A stretch of DNA of 64,000 bases from Typha latifolia (GCA_019914945.1 CM034112.1:9082501-9146500), one strand, 5' to 3'; positions 1-12,150 are shown, counted from the stretch's first letter. Numbers and translations: made by a program. The notes: generated from the sequence alone by a model not told the origin.

Positions 1-122
1 TAGCTTGGTGGACAAGTTTTCTACAGTTTTGGAAAGCGATGGTACAATGTGGTGGCACGTGCTGTGCAGCAGCAGCAGCTGCAGCAGAGGTGACACCTTA
101 TTGGTCAAATAATTTGGCAAAT

Positions 123-1715
123 TTAGGCCCAAAATTTAGGCAACGGCGGAATGCTCTGCTCATTGCGGAAGACATTCGTCGGATCAATCCGACTCTTAGC
201 CCGCACCAGCCGATCATAATTCTGCAAGAAATACTTCTCGCCCCACACCCTTGCGTGACTCACCGCCTCCGGGGACCCACCTATCCCTTCGGTCCAATTG
301 TTGGTCCCCAAATCCAGGTCCACGTAGTTCACGTACGCCGCTCGTGGGTGCTTCGACACGAACGGGCCCATGAAATTGTAGAACCCCCTCAGCCGCGCCA
401 CGTACCCTTCCGCCGTCCCGTTGTTCTCCGCTCTTGTCCAGTCCACCATGTATTGGATCGCGTACAAGTTCCCGGCGCGGTGGGGGAACGCTATCTCACC
501 GCTCCCGATCCGCCCCATGGCGCCGCCGTACGGGTCCAGTATTATGTACGAAGCCGAGCCGTTCGCTATCCAATCGACGACGGAGATCAGATCCAGCTTT
601 GAGATTGGTGCGCTGACGTAATCGGACTTGGCTTTGAAGTACCCCTTCCCCTTCGAGACCCGATCCGTTAACTCCGCCGCGGAGTCCAACCCGGCGAATT
701 GGGCCGCCGAGTCGACCCAGCTCAACTCGACGCACTCCGAGTCGACCAGGCCCAGCTCAGGAAACCGCTGAGTCATCATTGAAAGCGCCCTCGTTTTGGG
801 ACCCAGAAATAGACCCGTGAAGGAAGCGAGCGTCCCGGAGACGGTGGTCGACAGGTAGAACTCGTCGGGGAGACGCGGGCCCACGTACTGCCACTTGTGG
901 ACCAACTCGGCGACGAATCGACTCGTACCGGGTCGGCTGATTACGAACATCGTGACCCGCTCCGGAACCGGAACGAGTCGGAGCTTCCAAGAGTAGACCA
1001 CGCCCCAGCTCCCTCCTCCCCCACCTCGCAAAGCCCAGAAGACGTCTTCCCCCATCGAGGCTCGATTATGAACCCGGCCCTCGGAATCGATCAGGACCGC
1101 GTCGAGAACGTTGTCGGCCGCGAGTCCGTACTTCCTCGACAGCAACCCGAATCCGCCGCCGGATATATGCCCGCCGACGCCTATCGTCGAGCACGAACCG
1201 GCCGAGAACGCCAAAGACCGGTTCGACTCGGCAGCCGCGTAGTACACCTCGCCCAACGTCGCGCCCGACTCGACCCAGGCCACCGGCTCGTCCGGGTCGA
1301 CTCGGACCTGGTGTAGGTTCATGAGGTCGATCACTGCGAATGGATTGTGGTATCCAGCGGTGTAGGATAAGCCCTCGTAGCTGTGTCCGCCGCTGCGCAC
1401 TCTTATGACCAAGGAGTCGTTTCGGATGCAGAAAATGGCGTTTTGGAGCTCCGACAGGGAGGACGGGAGGATTATGGCGGCGGGTTTCGGGGCGGAGGGG
1501 ACGGCGAAGCGGAGGTTTTGGATGGAGAAGTTGAGGAGGGTGGAATAAGAGCTGGATGAAGGAATAGAGAAGTTGTGGATATCATGAGAGACGAGGCAAG
1601 AGGAGAGGTTGGTAGTGATCATAGTAGTAGTAGTAGAAGAAGAAGAATGGATAGCAGTGAAGAATAGAGAGAAAAAGAAGAAGAAGAAGAAGAAGAGATG
1701 CATACTAGCTTGCAT
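123..1715 (-). CDS. Berberine bridge enzyme-like FAD oxidase (BBE-like), copy 1
   Basis: Intronless 530-residue reading frame. BBE-like enzymes are secreted flavoproteins that oxidise alcohols, monolignols, oligosaccharides or alkaloids and pass electrons to oxygen or another acceptor. Seen: a hydrophobic Phe-rich N-terminus (about residues 6-20) that fits a signal peptide; the FAD-binding motif RSGGHSYEG with His111; GSCSTIGVGGH with Cys175. These are the two residues that bind FAD covalently in the family. The C-terminal BBE domain has YVNYVDLDLG and ends near FRNEQSIPPL. A Gln in the AIQY motif resembles family members acting on alcohols or sugars rather than true berberine bridge enzyme; that is inference. 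Length is normal for the family (about 530). The start is the first ATG; a second Met at residue 5 would also keep the signal peptide. It is a tandem paralogue of the next gene, same strand, about 0.7 kb away. The substrate cannot be assigned. Confidence 0.93.
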   Translation of the reverse strand: MQASMHLFFFFFFFFSLFFTAIHSSSSTTTTMITTNLSSCLVSHDIHNFSIPSSSSYSTLLNFSIQNLRFAVPSAPKPAAIILPSSLSELQNAIFCIRNDSLVIRVRSGGHSYEGLSYTAGYHNPFAVIDLMNLHQVRVDPDEPVAWVESGATLGEVYYAAAESNRSLAFSAGSCSTIGVGGHISGGGFGLLSRKYGLAADNVLDAVLIDSEGRVHNRASMGEDVFWALRGGGGGSWGVVYSWKLRLVPVPERVTMFVISRPGTSRFVAELVHKWQYVGPRLPDEFYLSTTVSGTLASFTGLFLGPKTRALSMMTQRFPELGLVDSECVELSWVDSAAQFAGLDSAAELTDRVSKGKGYFKAKSDYVSAPISKLDLISVVDWIANGSASYIILDPYGGAMGRIGSGEIAFPHRAGNLYAIQYMVDWTRAENNGTAEGYVARLRGFYNFMGPFVSKHPRAAYVNYVDLDLGTNNWTEGIGGSPEAVSHARVWGEKYFLQNYDRLVRAKSRIDPTNVFRNEQSIPPLPKFWA

Positions 1716-2416
1716 GGCTGCATGTGATTTCTGATGAGGTTGTAAGGTTTCTTATCAATTTGGAGGTGATTATAAGCTAGAAAGTAGACAAGGTTTATCC
1801 AACCTATCAGGTAGTGGAGTAATCAGCACACCTGAAGACTTTGCGCATGGATGGAGTTGACTATGCCCATAAATCCTCTTTTCCGGCTGATGCCAGCTCA
1901 ACATCTTCCAGATGGAGTTGACTGTGAAATTATGATGTTTGACTAAGGCGGCTGCCGCCGTGGAAAGTCTAAGGACGTTTAGGTTGTTACGTTTTAGTTA
2001 AATTATTCTTTATGCTAATTCACAAATCACCCCCTTATTATTATGCTAATACCCCTAACCTGGGCCTAAAAAGTTAACAATAAAATAATAAAACCCTTTC
2101 AAAAAACAAAAAAAAAAAAAATATATATATATATATATATAATTGCTATCATAGTTATCAACAAAAGTGTTGTAGTTTTGTCGTCGGACTAAGCACAGTT
2201 AAAACGAGCATAAATTTTTTTTTAAAAAACTATTTTATTTTTCTTTATAAATTCTTTAAAACTGTTTAAAAGCTATTGAATATTATTTGATATTATAATC
2301 CTTCTAGACTTTTAGAATCAAAGTTATTTTAGTTATTTACATACATTAGTTAACTTTGAGAACTCTCTTCCAAGAACATTCTATGAATATTTCAAACTTG
2401 CTCCAATTCCAAACAT
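1716..2416. other. Intergenic spacer between the BBE-like genes
   Basis: Holds the likely promoter of BBE-like copy 1 and the 3' flank of copy 2. It contains a poly(A) and (AT)n tract at about 2107-2141. No other gene is visible. Confidence 0.6.
1857..1959. promoter_or_regulatory. Cluster of W-box cores and a GCC-box core upstream of BBE-like copy 1
   Basis: Three TTGACT hexamers (1857-1862, 1918-1923, 1939-1944) and one GCCGCC (1954-1959) lie 142-244 bp upstream of the BBE-like copy 1 ATG. The first two sit in a short direct repeat, GATGGAGTTGACT. TTGAC[CT] is the WRKY target and GCCGCC the ERF target, so elicitor or jasmonate induction is a reasonable inference. Motifs this short also occur by chance. 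Confidence 0.35.
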
Positions 2417-4207
2417 CTATATCAACACGTCATCATCCACAGCACGATATTCAATGCAACCCTTACTTGGACACGTGGCATGGTTGACATTACCGTTTTC
2501 CCCCTCACGAATTCCCAAAATTCTTTGCAGCACCGAAACTATTGGGCTATTTGGATCTTTACGAATTACACCCAATGCGGTCCCTTTATCCGGCGGTATA
2601 CTTTGCTCGTGATTGAATAGGTTATCCGGATCAACGGCTGTCTTTGCTCGGACCAACCGCTCATAATTCCCCAGGAAGTACTTCTCCCCCCACGCCCTCG
2701 CCTCCTCCACCGGTTTCCGGCTCCAGTCGATCGCCGCCGTCCGTTCCCTGCTCCCGAGATCCAGATCCAGGTAGTTCACGTACGCCGCCCTCGGCCCTTT
2801 CGACACGTGTCCCTCCATGTATTCGTAGAACCGTCGGATCCAGCCCATGTACCTCTCGCTCTCCCCGTCATCCTCCGCCGTCCATTCGATCAGGTACTGG
2901 ATTGCGTAGAGATTCCCGCCCCGGTGAGGGAACGGCAGGTGATCGCTCCCGACCCGATCCATGGCCCCGCCGTACGGGTCTAATATGAGGTACGCCCTCG
3001 GCTCCTGCGATAGCAGATCGAGGGCTGAGATTAGGGCCGGTTTTGAGATTCGCGCGCGGACGTAGTCGGATTTGGCTTTGAAGAAGGTCTTGTCCTGGAG
3101 GGCCCGGCTCTTGAGATCCGAAACCGTGCTCCCCTTCGGCAGACCCGAGAAGTGCACCACGGACTGGATCCAACTCATCTCCTCCACGTCCGGATCCGAC
3201 AACCCGATACCCGGAAACAGTTCGGCTAGGATCTCGACCGCTTTAATTTTCGCGCCGAGGTAGAGGCCCTTGAAAGTGACCGACATCCCCACCCGGGTCG
3301 ACTCGGGCAGCCTTGCCCCGACGAAGGCGGAGAGGAAGAACTCGTCGGGGAGGCTCGGCGCGACTCGCTGCCACTCGTCGACCAGCTCGGACATCAGCCG
3401 AGTCGGCCCGGGCAGGTTCACGATGAAAGCGGAGACACGGTCCGGGATCGGGCTGAGCCGGACCTTCCACGTGTAGACCGCTCCCCAGTTCCCACCGCCG
3501 CCTCCACGGATTGCCCAGAAGACGTCCTCGCCCATTGCGGCTCGGTCGAGGACTCGGCCGGCGGAGTCGATCAGGACTGCGTCGAGGACGTTGTCGGCAG
3601 CGAGCCCGAACTTTCTCGAGAGGAGGCCGAACCCGCCGCCGGCTATGTGCCCCCCGGAGCCGACGGTGGGGCACGAACCAGCCGAGAAGGCCAGGGTTCC
3701 ATTGCTGAACTTCGCGACGGCGTAGTAGAACTCGCCGAGCGTCGCGCCCGCTTCGACCCAAGCGGTTCGACAAACTGGGTCGACTCGGACCCGGTTTAGA
3801 TTCATAAGGTCGACCACCGCGAACGGGGTTCCGTTCTCCGCGGAGTAGGATAGCCCCTCGTAGCTGTGCCCCCCACTGCGGACGCGTATCGCGAGATTAC
3901 TTGCGCGAAGGCAAAGTACGCTACTCCGCAGGTCCATCTTACTCCTTGGTAGGATTACCGCGGCGGGCTTCGCCACGGAGGACCGCGCGAAGCGAAGGTT
4001 CTGAATTGAAAATTTTAGCAAACGGTTGTACGAAAACGTGGCGTCACTGCAGAGCTCGGCAGGGCGGATAGTGTAGTTATTCACTCCGGCGGAGGAAAGA
4101 CACGTGGCGAGATCCTGCTTCGTCGCAAGATGATCTCCTGCGTCGGAGTCTGCAGCGCGAGGGGTAGAGAAGAGCAGGAGGACTAGCAGCCGCAAGTAAG
4201 TAGCCAT
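2417..4207 (-). CDS. Berberine bridge enzyme-like FAD oxidase (BBE-like), copy 2
   Basis: Intronless 596-residue frame, a paralogue of the gene at 123-1715. It has an N-terminal hydrophobic stretch (residues 4-14, signal-peptide-like). RSGGHSYEG carries His114 and GSCPTVGSGGH carries Cys179, the expected pair of covalent FAD attachment residues. The C-terminal BBE domain has YVNYLDLDLG and ends near FNHEQSIPP. About 60 extra residues follow that point, where copy 1 and most family members stop. This tail contains three Cys and acidic residues and resembles no domain I know. The gene is GC-rich compared with its flanks, without sign of transfer. A CTTTATAT stretch at 4271-4278 (minus strand) about 65 bp upstream of the ATG could be a TATA box. 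Probably a secreted oxidase; substrate unknown. Confidence 0.93.
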   Translation of the reverse strand: MATYLRLLVLLLFSTPRAADSDAGDHLATKQDLATCLSSAGVNNYTIRPAELCSDATFSYNRLLKFSIQNLRFARSSVAKPAAVILPRSKMDLRSSVLCLRASNLAIRVRSGGHSYEGLSYSAENGTPFAVVDLMNLNRVRVDPVCRTAWVEAGATLGEFYYAVAKFSNGTLAFSAGSCPTVGSGGHIAGGGFGLLSRKFGLAADNVLDAVLIDSAGRVLDRAAMGEDVFWAIRGGGGGNWGAVYTWKVRLSPIPDRVSAFIVNLPGPTRLMSELVDEWQRVAPSLPDEFFLSAFVGARLPESTRVGMSVTFKGLYLGAKIKAVEILAELFPGIGLSDPDVEEMSWIQSVVHFSGLPKGSTVSDLKSRALQDKTFFKAKSDYVRARISKPALISALDLLSQEPRAYLILDPYGGAMDRVGSDHLPFPHRGGNLYAIQYLIEWTAEDDGESERYMGWIRRFYEYMEGHVSKGPRAAYVNYLDLDLGSRERTAAIDWSRKPVEEARAWGEKYFLGNYERLVRAKTAVDPDNLFNHEQSIPPDKGTALGVIRKDPNSPIVSVLQRILGIREGENGNVNHATCPSKGCIEYRAVDDDVLI

Positions 4208-7200
4208 TCCGATAGCGGTGGCGGATAGCGAATAAAAATAGCGGATAAAAAAGGTGAATAGGAGCGGGACATATAAAGAAGAGTTGAGGGGTGGAATAAG
4301 GAGTATTACAATTTTATCCGGATTGCTGACAAAATATCGGGGATGCCGGCGAGGAATCGTAAAGCGATTCGCTTGTCCTATCTAATTAACATCAGGATAG
4401 AGAAATTAAAAACAACAACAATTATATCAGGATAGTGGGAGTTATCCGTCAAGTTATCCAGAGAAAGAGAAGAAAAGGGCGGAAGGGAGCCGGCCAGGAA
4501 GGATCCACTACAGACTAGGTCGCAGAGATCTCGTACAACCTAATTCTTGCAACCAATGGGATGGTGCAACTTAGGGTATTTTTTCAAATAACACCCTGCA
4601 TTTAAAAAACAAAATGTTGTGGTTAATAACATAATTAGTGGGGCATCTTTAGTTTGGAGTTTGCGTGTAGGTATTTGAAGGTGATAATTTTTGAGGTGAT
4701 AATGAAGTTAGGTTTGATTAGTTTGTGATTAAGTTACATGACCAACCTTTTGTCACCTAGTTATTTAGAAGTTATATAAGTGAGAGCGAGAGGAGGGTTA
4801 AATTAGAAAGTGAGCTAATTTATATCAAATGGAATATCCTTTTCATGGCACAAAGATATTCTATAATGGGATTGACTAGTCTTTTAACAAGAGTAGCTTA
4901 GAATATTTACTAAGTTGTTGATCCAATTTCATATTTTTTGAACTCCAATCATTTGTTCGGATCCTTTAAATCCGAAACAGTTAATTTTTTTTTTTGTGGT
5001 GAAACTTAATACACATGAGAAAGGAAAGATACGCTGAATAACCGTACTAACCACGCAATAAGGAGAAATGAACATCAAACCAAGAGGATGAATAAGATCA
5101 AACTAAAACAACCTTCAGAACCCATAAACGCAGTTGATTGGCCAACGGTAGCTTCATTTCATTTGTCGTGGATTTAGGAGTGATTTGTAATATGACCTTA
5201 AAGAAAATAAAATAAAAGACGAATAAGAGAGAAGTGGGTCGATGGCTACTAAAACAATCTTGAACATTTAACTATTGAAAGGGATGGAGATTGAAATACG
5301 ACGATGGTGGGGTTAATATAATAAGAGAAAATCCCCTCTAAGAGAGGAAAAAAAATCTGTGACCTAACCCTAGTAGAGCTAAGACTAATGTAGAAAGGAA
5401 TTGAAGAAAGTTAGATTGAGAGATTTGAGACTCGTGTTTTTGTTAATTTTAATTAAATATTTAGATATATAAAATAGAGTAATGACTTACTATGATTTGA
5501 CTCAAAAAATTGCTAAGCTTTTGAGAACTATACTCCAACATTTATATGTTCTTTACATATCTAATATGGCTCTCTATCCCTTGTCATCTCATCCCTAATA
5601 TCAACATATGCTCTATGCCATCATCATATATTTTGTTGTTGTTGTTGCCCTCAGCCTTCTCAACCCTTGCAAGTTTCTCTTCCTTATCTACTTCCTATTC
5701 ATCGAAACTTTTCAATCACATTCTTGACCATGAATTTCATGATCTTTCCTATTTGCTCATGAAAGGTGAAAATAGAACTATTTTCGATTGCTAATTTTAT
5801 CGTAGTCTATTACCAATGAAATTCTTTCGTACATAATTTAACACCAACCATCAGAGGTATTCTCGCACTCCATGTGTAATCTAATCTAATCAAACAAAAT
5901 ATAAATATAAAAATATTAGTAAAAAAAAAAAACTCCTAAGCATGAGGCCTAATCCAACAAATGCATTCAGCTAAATTGGATTCAATGTGTTGATTGCAAT
6001 ATCCTAACTCATCACCTAATCCTTCTACTTTTTCTACCAAACCTATACAGTTTATTTTGATAGCAACTACCTAATGCTCTTTGTTAACTTAAATACTTCC
6101 ACCTTCTTCCAATGGATGCAAATATTTTAATCACGTAGACATGAATATATTACTTCTGTTAGCAAAAACCTTAATTTCAAGTGATTATGTTAGGAATAAT
6201 TCATAGAGTAATCACTTGGACAACCAACCATAATTCTTTTTCTAGATAATACAGAGCATATCAAATTAAGAAAATATTATGTGATGCATTTGAGTTTCAA
6301 AGTATCTCTCTCTTGTTGCACATATATAAAGACCATAACTTTAATGGGATAAAAAAAGATGAAACGAAATAACTTATAAGTCACTGAAATTAAAATTAAA
6401 AAAATCTTGATAAAAAAGGAATTATCATGTTCTTTTATCCCAATTCTGAGTCTGGTAACAATAAAATATTGATCACACTAGTAAACTTTGTGCAGAGCTT
6501 TTGATCAAAATTGATCTCCCTATAAACTTATTTACCAAATAGTTTACCACTCAAAGGTTTTTTTTTTGTGAAGAAGATCACCACTCAAAACTAAGATTTA
6601 GACACGAACAACATTTTTTTTTTGGTATGAATGGTAAATTACTGACAAATTTATTGTTTTATTTAAACATAAAATGCTGAAATTATCAGCATTTCATTCA
6701 TATTAAAAATGAAAGAAAGAGAATATTATTTCTTGTTTATTTGTTAATTAGATAAGCTAGAGATAAGCTAGAGAAATAGGCTAGATAGTAATAAATTTAA
6801 TTAAATAAAATAAAAACATATTAAATCTTCACTGGCAATTTTCCTCACATATTGTACTTCTCAATTAGAGCATTGACAAAATTAGTATTTTATATTTAAG
6901 ATAAGATGCTAAACCTTTTGATGTTTTATATCTTACATAAATCATCTAAAAGTTGAGCCAATTTTTGTGATCCTATCTAATCTGTCCAAAATAAATCGCT
7001 TTAGATGTTAAGTTTAGGAGATGAACCACTAGGCAAATAGGTTTTGAGGAGATCTAGTTTGGTCAAAAACTGACTTATTGCATAATAAAGATTTGATTTA
7101 CCTACTTTAAGCTCATGGATAGCAACAAAGTAAACGTTACACTATAACACATTCACTTCAGAAATAATCTTTTTTCTTATTTCATAATAATACTACTAAA

Positions 7201-7718
7201 CATCATAATAATTCCATTCTAGAGTACAAATATTATTCATCAAAATACATACCACACACCAACCTAATTATTCTTTACCCTTAAAATATACTTCTCCTTA
7301 AGTTCCTAGTTCAGATGAATAAAACAACTCACAGATAAACAGGAGAGAGAGAGAGAGAGAGAGTAGTTGTCACAATTTTATCCTGAAAACAAGCAGCTAC
7401 TGTGAACTCATGTAGTTTTACAGACATGATATTCTTAAGCAGAGATCACATGCACATGAAAAAGAATAGCAAGCATATTCAGTTAAAAGAACATACCCAA
7501 ACATGATATCTTAGAAGAGAGAAAATTTAACTCACGACTAATTGTCTTGAAAGAGAGAATATAGAATTGGGTTCCAACTCACTAGCAAAAAGTAAGAGAA
7601 CAAATTGTCCAAAAGAGTAGACAATAGCATGATATCAAAATTTAGGTCTCAAACGAAATTTGACACTGCTTAAAAATATTAGAACCACCCTGCAAACTAC
7701 TACAGTGCTAACTGGACC
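4208..7718. other. AT-rich intergenic region
   Basis: No gene supported. It includes the BBE-like copy 2 promoter at the left and the RPL9 3' flank at the right. A short (GA)n run lies at about 7345-7363. The small open frame at 5546-5794 has no recognisable domain. Confidence 0.55.
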
Positions 7719-10510
7719 TCACTCCTCTGACATAGTTCCCCTCTCACTGACATAGATACCATCCAAAAACTTCCTGATGTCCTTGTTCTTCACGTGGCAC
7801 TTCTGTTAGAACAAAACAGATAACTTCAGTCTTAGTATTCTAATTAAATGCATCAAAAATAGCAAATTCTAAAAGATGGGAAAGATTTCTCGGACTAGCA
7901 GATCAAGCAACAAGCTTGTCACTGGAGCAAGGGCAAACCTGGTTGATTAGTGCACAAGATCGAGATACAAGCTCAACGTCATTGCCATCAAGGACGAGCT
8001 CATCTTTAACTTTTTCAGAACGAAGAATTGTCACACCTTCAAGCATATCGACTTTCCTTACCTATTGAAGCCCAAAAAGGAAAATGCAGTTCAGAATATG
8101 AATCAATCGTTCAAGGAGACAGGAAGCAAGGACAGCAAGATGCAAAAGCACAACCTAAATTTTTCACTCTACAAAAAGGCACAACATAAATAAACAAGGA
8201 ACAACTATGCTTGCCCTACAGAAAAAGATGGTGTCAAGCAAAAATCAATCTCTCGAAATTTTGAGTAAGAAATTGGTAACCAACTAAAATAACTCCTTGA
8301 AAGAATAGAGAATGTGCATCAAATTGGAGAACAAACACAAACTTTGAATTTATGGTTTAGGGTTTAGGATTTAGGGCATAAAGTTACTTAAAAGCCTTTG
8401 TAAAATGAGCTTAATGATTAAAGACTAGTCAAAAACCAAACACACTTGAAGGGACAAAATACAGTTTCTATATAAAGCTACACAACAACTTTTGTATAAG
8501 AGGCTAAAAAATTAAAGACTACTCAAAGGGATTCCCTTCATTCCAACCATGACTTAAATATAAGTCAGAAATTCTCACTGCGACACACTTCTTTATATTT
8601 CGTAGTTCTGAGTTAGCCAATATTTTCCAGGAATCATCTGTTATTTCAACTAAACTGGTATATGTAGTTTTACTAATAAATAGAAGCTCATGGCTAAGAA
8701 AGGTAGTACTTCAGTATGCATATACTAACAGGGATCATCAACAGAACTTAAATCAAATTCAAAGAATTAGCTGCATAAACTAGAAAGACTACTTTCACAA
8801 AATATATGAAGCTAATGCCGACAATACTACAGTAGCATGAGGCGTTGCCTGGAAAAAAAGGAACCAGTCCTAAATTGAGAATCAGGGACATGAACGCAAA
8901 CACTGAGTCAGCATAATAATACATAATGGGGATGTGGGAGTTCAAAGGCAGAATGATGAGAGAAATTCCATTTTGCAAGTTTAAAAGGTCATATTTCCAA
9001 CTGATCAGTATTCGGAGTTAAGACCTAAACGCAGCTGAGTAGGAACAGTAGGCATGAGGGGAACAAAATAGTCCCTCTGTGGGTATAGAAAGACAGAATG
9101 ATGAGAGAAATTCCATTTCTCTGGATAAACAGGTATACTTCCAACTGATTAGTGTAAGGAGTTCAGAATTAAGGGGCAATGAGTAGGAAGTAGGAATGGT
9201 ATACATGAGGAGAACATAAGCCCAAACCTCCCAACACACCAGAAACTTTGAGTTTAGGTTAGATGAGAAAGTCTTTTTGGGTTAGCAAGAATTTAGTATG
9301 TCAACCTCGCCTCCAGTTGGAGCCAACAAAGGTTTAATTGAAACCAACTGACCTCAATCCAACTTCCCTCTTCTCAATACACAATTTTACTGAGAAGTCT
9401 ACCAAACTGATAAATGGTAAGATTTATGTATGATCGCAAAATTGCCAAGTTGATCTAGGATTAATTAAGGACTGAAATCCTCCACATTTAGGTAAGGTGC
9501 TGCACTGTTCAAACCAATAAGACTCACCTGACCCCTTGTAAAATTTATATGTGCACGAAACGTAAGAAAGATGATCAAGTAATACTGGAGTGTAATGATA
9601 TGTTATCATTCTAGTCCTTTGGGTTCAAGGCAGTAGATTAAACAATGGATGCACCACTGCACGGATAAAGAGCTGTGGCTCACCAACCAGGATACAACAA
9701 GTCCTGCTTATAAGATAAGCATACCATCTGTACTAAGTTATCAGATTATTCACTCTCATTACCTCTACTATTTTTTTTTACAATCTTCTGTCTTTTCTAT
9801 TCTCTGAGCAATTGAAAGAGAACAGATTACATGTTAAATCAAGAGAGCTATAACACCACAATTTATCACAGGAAGCAACTGAATAATTCTAATCATGAAA
9901 CAACTTCAGTGAAAGCACGACCAAAACATTAAAGACGAAAGCCCAAGTGAAAGATCAGAAGAAAAGAAAAGAAAACCCACCCTTTGAAGACTACCTTTAA
10001 AGATGTTAATTTTCCACAAAGATAAAAAAAAAAAGAACCCAAACGGATCTAACAGACCAACACCTAAAATTGAGATTTTGCCGAAAAACCTGAAACAAAA
10101 CCAATATATCTGCAAAGATCCAAGTTGGGTTTCCCCCTTTTCCTCACCTTCTTCTCCCCAAGGAAGTTCCTGATCTCGATGGAGGTGTTCGAGTTGGTGA
10201 TCGAGGCATTGATTGGGAAGTGAGCATACACAAATCTCATCTTGTATCGGTACCCTTTCGTGACCCCGGTGATGAGGTTCTGCACGTGCGAGAGTGCCGT
10301 GCGGATCGCCGCCATGGTCTTCCTGGTGCCGAACCACGCCTCCACCTTCAGCTTTCGTCCGCCTTCAACGAGCTGGAAGTCGAGGTTGAGGTGCTTGAAG
10401 TTGCGAGTAAGCTTACCTCGCGGCCCGACGACCTCGACAATCTTCGCCTTCACCTTTATGTCCACCCCCTCGGGGATGTCCATCGTCTCCGTCGCTAAGA
10501 TCGTCTTCAT
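7719..10510 (-). CDS. RPL9: 60S ribosomal protein L9 (uL6), cytosolic
   Basis: Three exons joined in frame: 10148-10510, 7939-8061 and 7719-7802, giving 189 residues (family about 190-194). Borders are GT-AG and all codons are complete at the junctions. The product starts [15 protein letters not shown], which is the plant L9 N-terminus. This decides the start: an in-frame ATG 60 bp upstream would add 20 unrelated residues. Conserved blocks include [61 protein letters not shown] and [15 protein letters not shown]9 is a component of the large cytosolic subunit near the sarcin-ricin and GTPase-associated region. Intron 1 is 2.1 kb and carries a local tandem duplication. Promoter elements are listed separately. 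Confidence 0.97.
8351..8376 (+). repeat. Short interstitial telomere-like repeat
   Basis: About three degenerate copies of TTTAGGG lie in a row inside RPL9 intron 1. Probably incidental. Confidence 0.4.
8936..9222. repeat. Diverged tandem duplication in RPL9 intron 1, period about 145 bp
   Basis: The block with GAATGATGAGAGAAATTCCA at 8951 recurs at 9096. The similarity continues through TTCCAACTGAT and GGAACAGTAGGCATGAGG-type sequence in each copy. The copies are about 8936-9075 and 9080-9222 and have diverged by substitutions and small indels. Confidence 0.7.
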
Positions 10511-10607
10511 CTCGGATCGATAGAAGGCTTCGTTGAGATCTCGATCTCCCTTTTGATCGATGGAATGCAAATGAGAAGAGGGATGGGAACCGGAGGAGGC
10601 GGCGGCG

Positions 10608-10615
10608 TTTATATA
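10608..10615 (-). promoter_or_regulatory. TATA box of RPL9
   Basis: Reads TATATAAA on the minus strand, about 100 bp upstream of the RPL9 start codon. That predicts a 5' leader of about 70 bases. Confidence 0.6.
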
Positions 10616-10628
10616 GGAATTTTGGATT

Positions 10629-10687
10629 TAGGGTTTTTAGTGGGGAGGCCGCGGTGTTTTATATTGGGGTGTTTGGAATTAGGGTTT
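10629..10687 (-). promoter_or_regulatory. Two telo-boxes in the RPL9 promoter
   Basis: AAACCCTA occurs on the minus strand at 10629-10636 and 10680-10687. Both lie in a repeated segment of about 22 bp (TTTGGA-TTAGGGTTTTTAGTGG, period 51). Telo-boxes are typical of plant ribosomal-protein promoters and act in growth-linked expression, which fits this gene. Confidence 0.65.
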
Positions 10688-10699
10688 TTAGTGGAACCT

Positions 10700-12150
10700 C
10701 GGGTTAATTACTTCAACAACCTCTCAACTGTACCGGATTTTTAAGGAGATCCCTCAACTTTTTTTATCTTACAATCTCATCTCTAAACATCCTAAAAAAA
10801 TTCAAAGTCACCCTCAAAAAAATTAGGCTAGTCTTCTAAATAATCGAAATGCCCTTATAATATTTACGCAACCCATTAGTTAAATTAGAATAAAAAAATA
10901 TTTTAATAAAAATTAATTTCTTTTTTTCACTCCTCATCGTCACCGCCCTATTCTCTTCCTCCCTCTTTCCCTCCCTCCCCTGCATGGGATGGGGAGGCCG
11001 CGGCGAGCCGCTTGGGACAGGAGGCCTCAGGAGAGAGATCAGAGTAAGGAGATGGTAAGATATTTAATATTTTAATTTATTTTTACAATAGAATTATATT
11101 CAGTCTTTTATCACTATTATTTTTACAATTTCACATTGAATGAAATAAGAAAATAAATTAGTGAATCATCATTGTATCACTAATATTTATAATCATGAGG
11201 CGATAGTGATTAATTTGTAGCCTTATTAGCATATTAGTATATTTATTACCTCAAAGACAATTCTATGTATGCAATTGAATGAAATTATATAAGTTTTTGC
11301 TAAATTTTCTCACAATAAATTCATATTTTAACTTAATATAGGTTATATAATATGTGAGCTAGATATCATACATGAAAATAAAATAAAGTTGGGTGAGAAT
11401 TTACAAATAAAAAAATTAGAATATCTTAGGAAATGTAAATTCAACAATACAATTTGAATTAATTTATTTATCTACAATACTCTACTGCTTTATGTAAGAT
11501 TTTGGAAAGATATAGAATGATAAGATTTTCTACTAATAGAATAATATTTAAACATACATACAAAGTAAATTTTGTATTTGCTTTTATTTTCTGACATAAT
11601 TATACTACTCAAGTTGAAAAAGAATTACCACCATAAAATCATGAGTGTAACTTCATGGTTATTAGAATGTCTACATTTACACATCATTGTCATAATATCT
11701 ACTCTCGCAGATCTCTGATCGCGCCCTCTCCCACAAACCCCCCACGATCCCACTTCCCACTGCTCTCTTCTCCTAGCGAGGCTCTTCCCATTGCTCCCTT
11801 CTCCTGGCGAGCCTCTCCTTTTGCCTCACTGCCTTCTTGTATCTTCATCTTTCCCTCTCCACTTCCACATCATTGTCCTAATCGCCCTCTACCATACTAA
11901 CTTGCATTGGTTTTTTTTTTTTCTTTCCACGCCTTGCTTTTGTAACATCCAAAACAAAATTTTGATCGACATGTGCGCCGAACTTAAGGGCGCCATCTCC
12001 TCCCCTCAATTGGTCTGAAGTCTCCTCTACATAAGACGAAGCTTCCGACATCGTCCTTTGGAACCGGCGTGGTCGGGATTGTCAGGTGACTCATCCTCTT
12101 GACCGCTGGCCTTAGTGTGAGGCTTGCTCACTATTGGTTGCCTTGACCAG
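10700..12150. other. Intergenic region, pyrimidine-rich patches
   Basis: No gene supported. AT-rich, with CT-rich patches at about 10920-10990 and 11700-11900. Short open frames there are low-complexity products of the CT-rich sequence. Confidence 0.5.

Noticed and set aside
5546..5794. 82-codon open frame with a hydrophobic stretch
   Set aside because: Isolated in AT-rich intergenic DNA, no family resemblance, no clear promoter.
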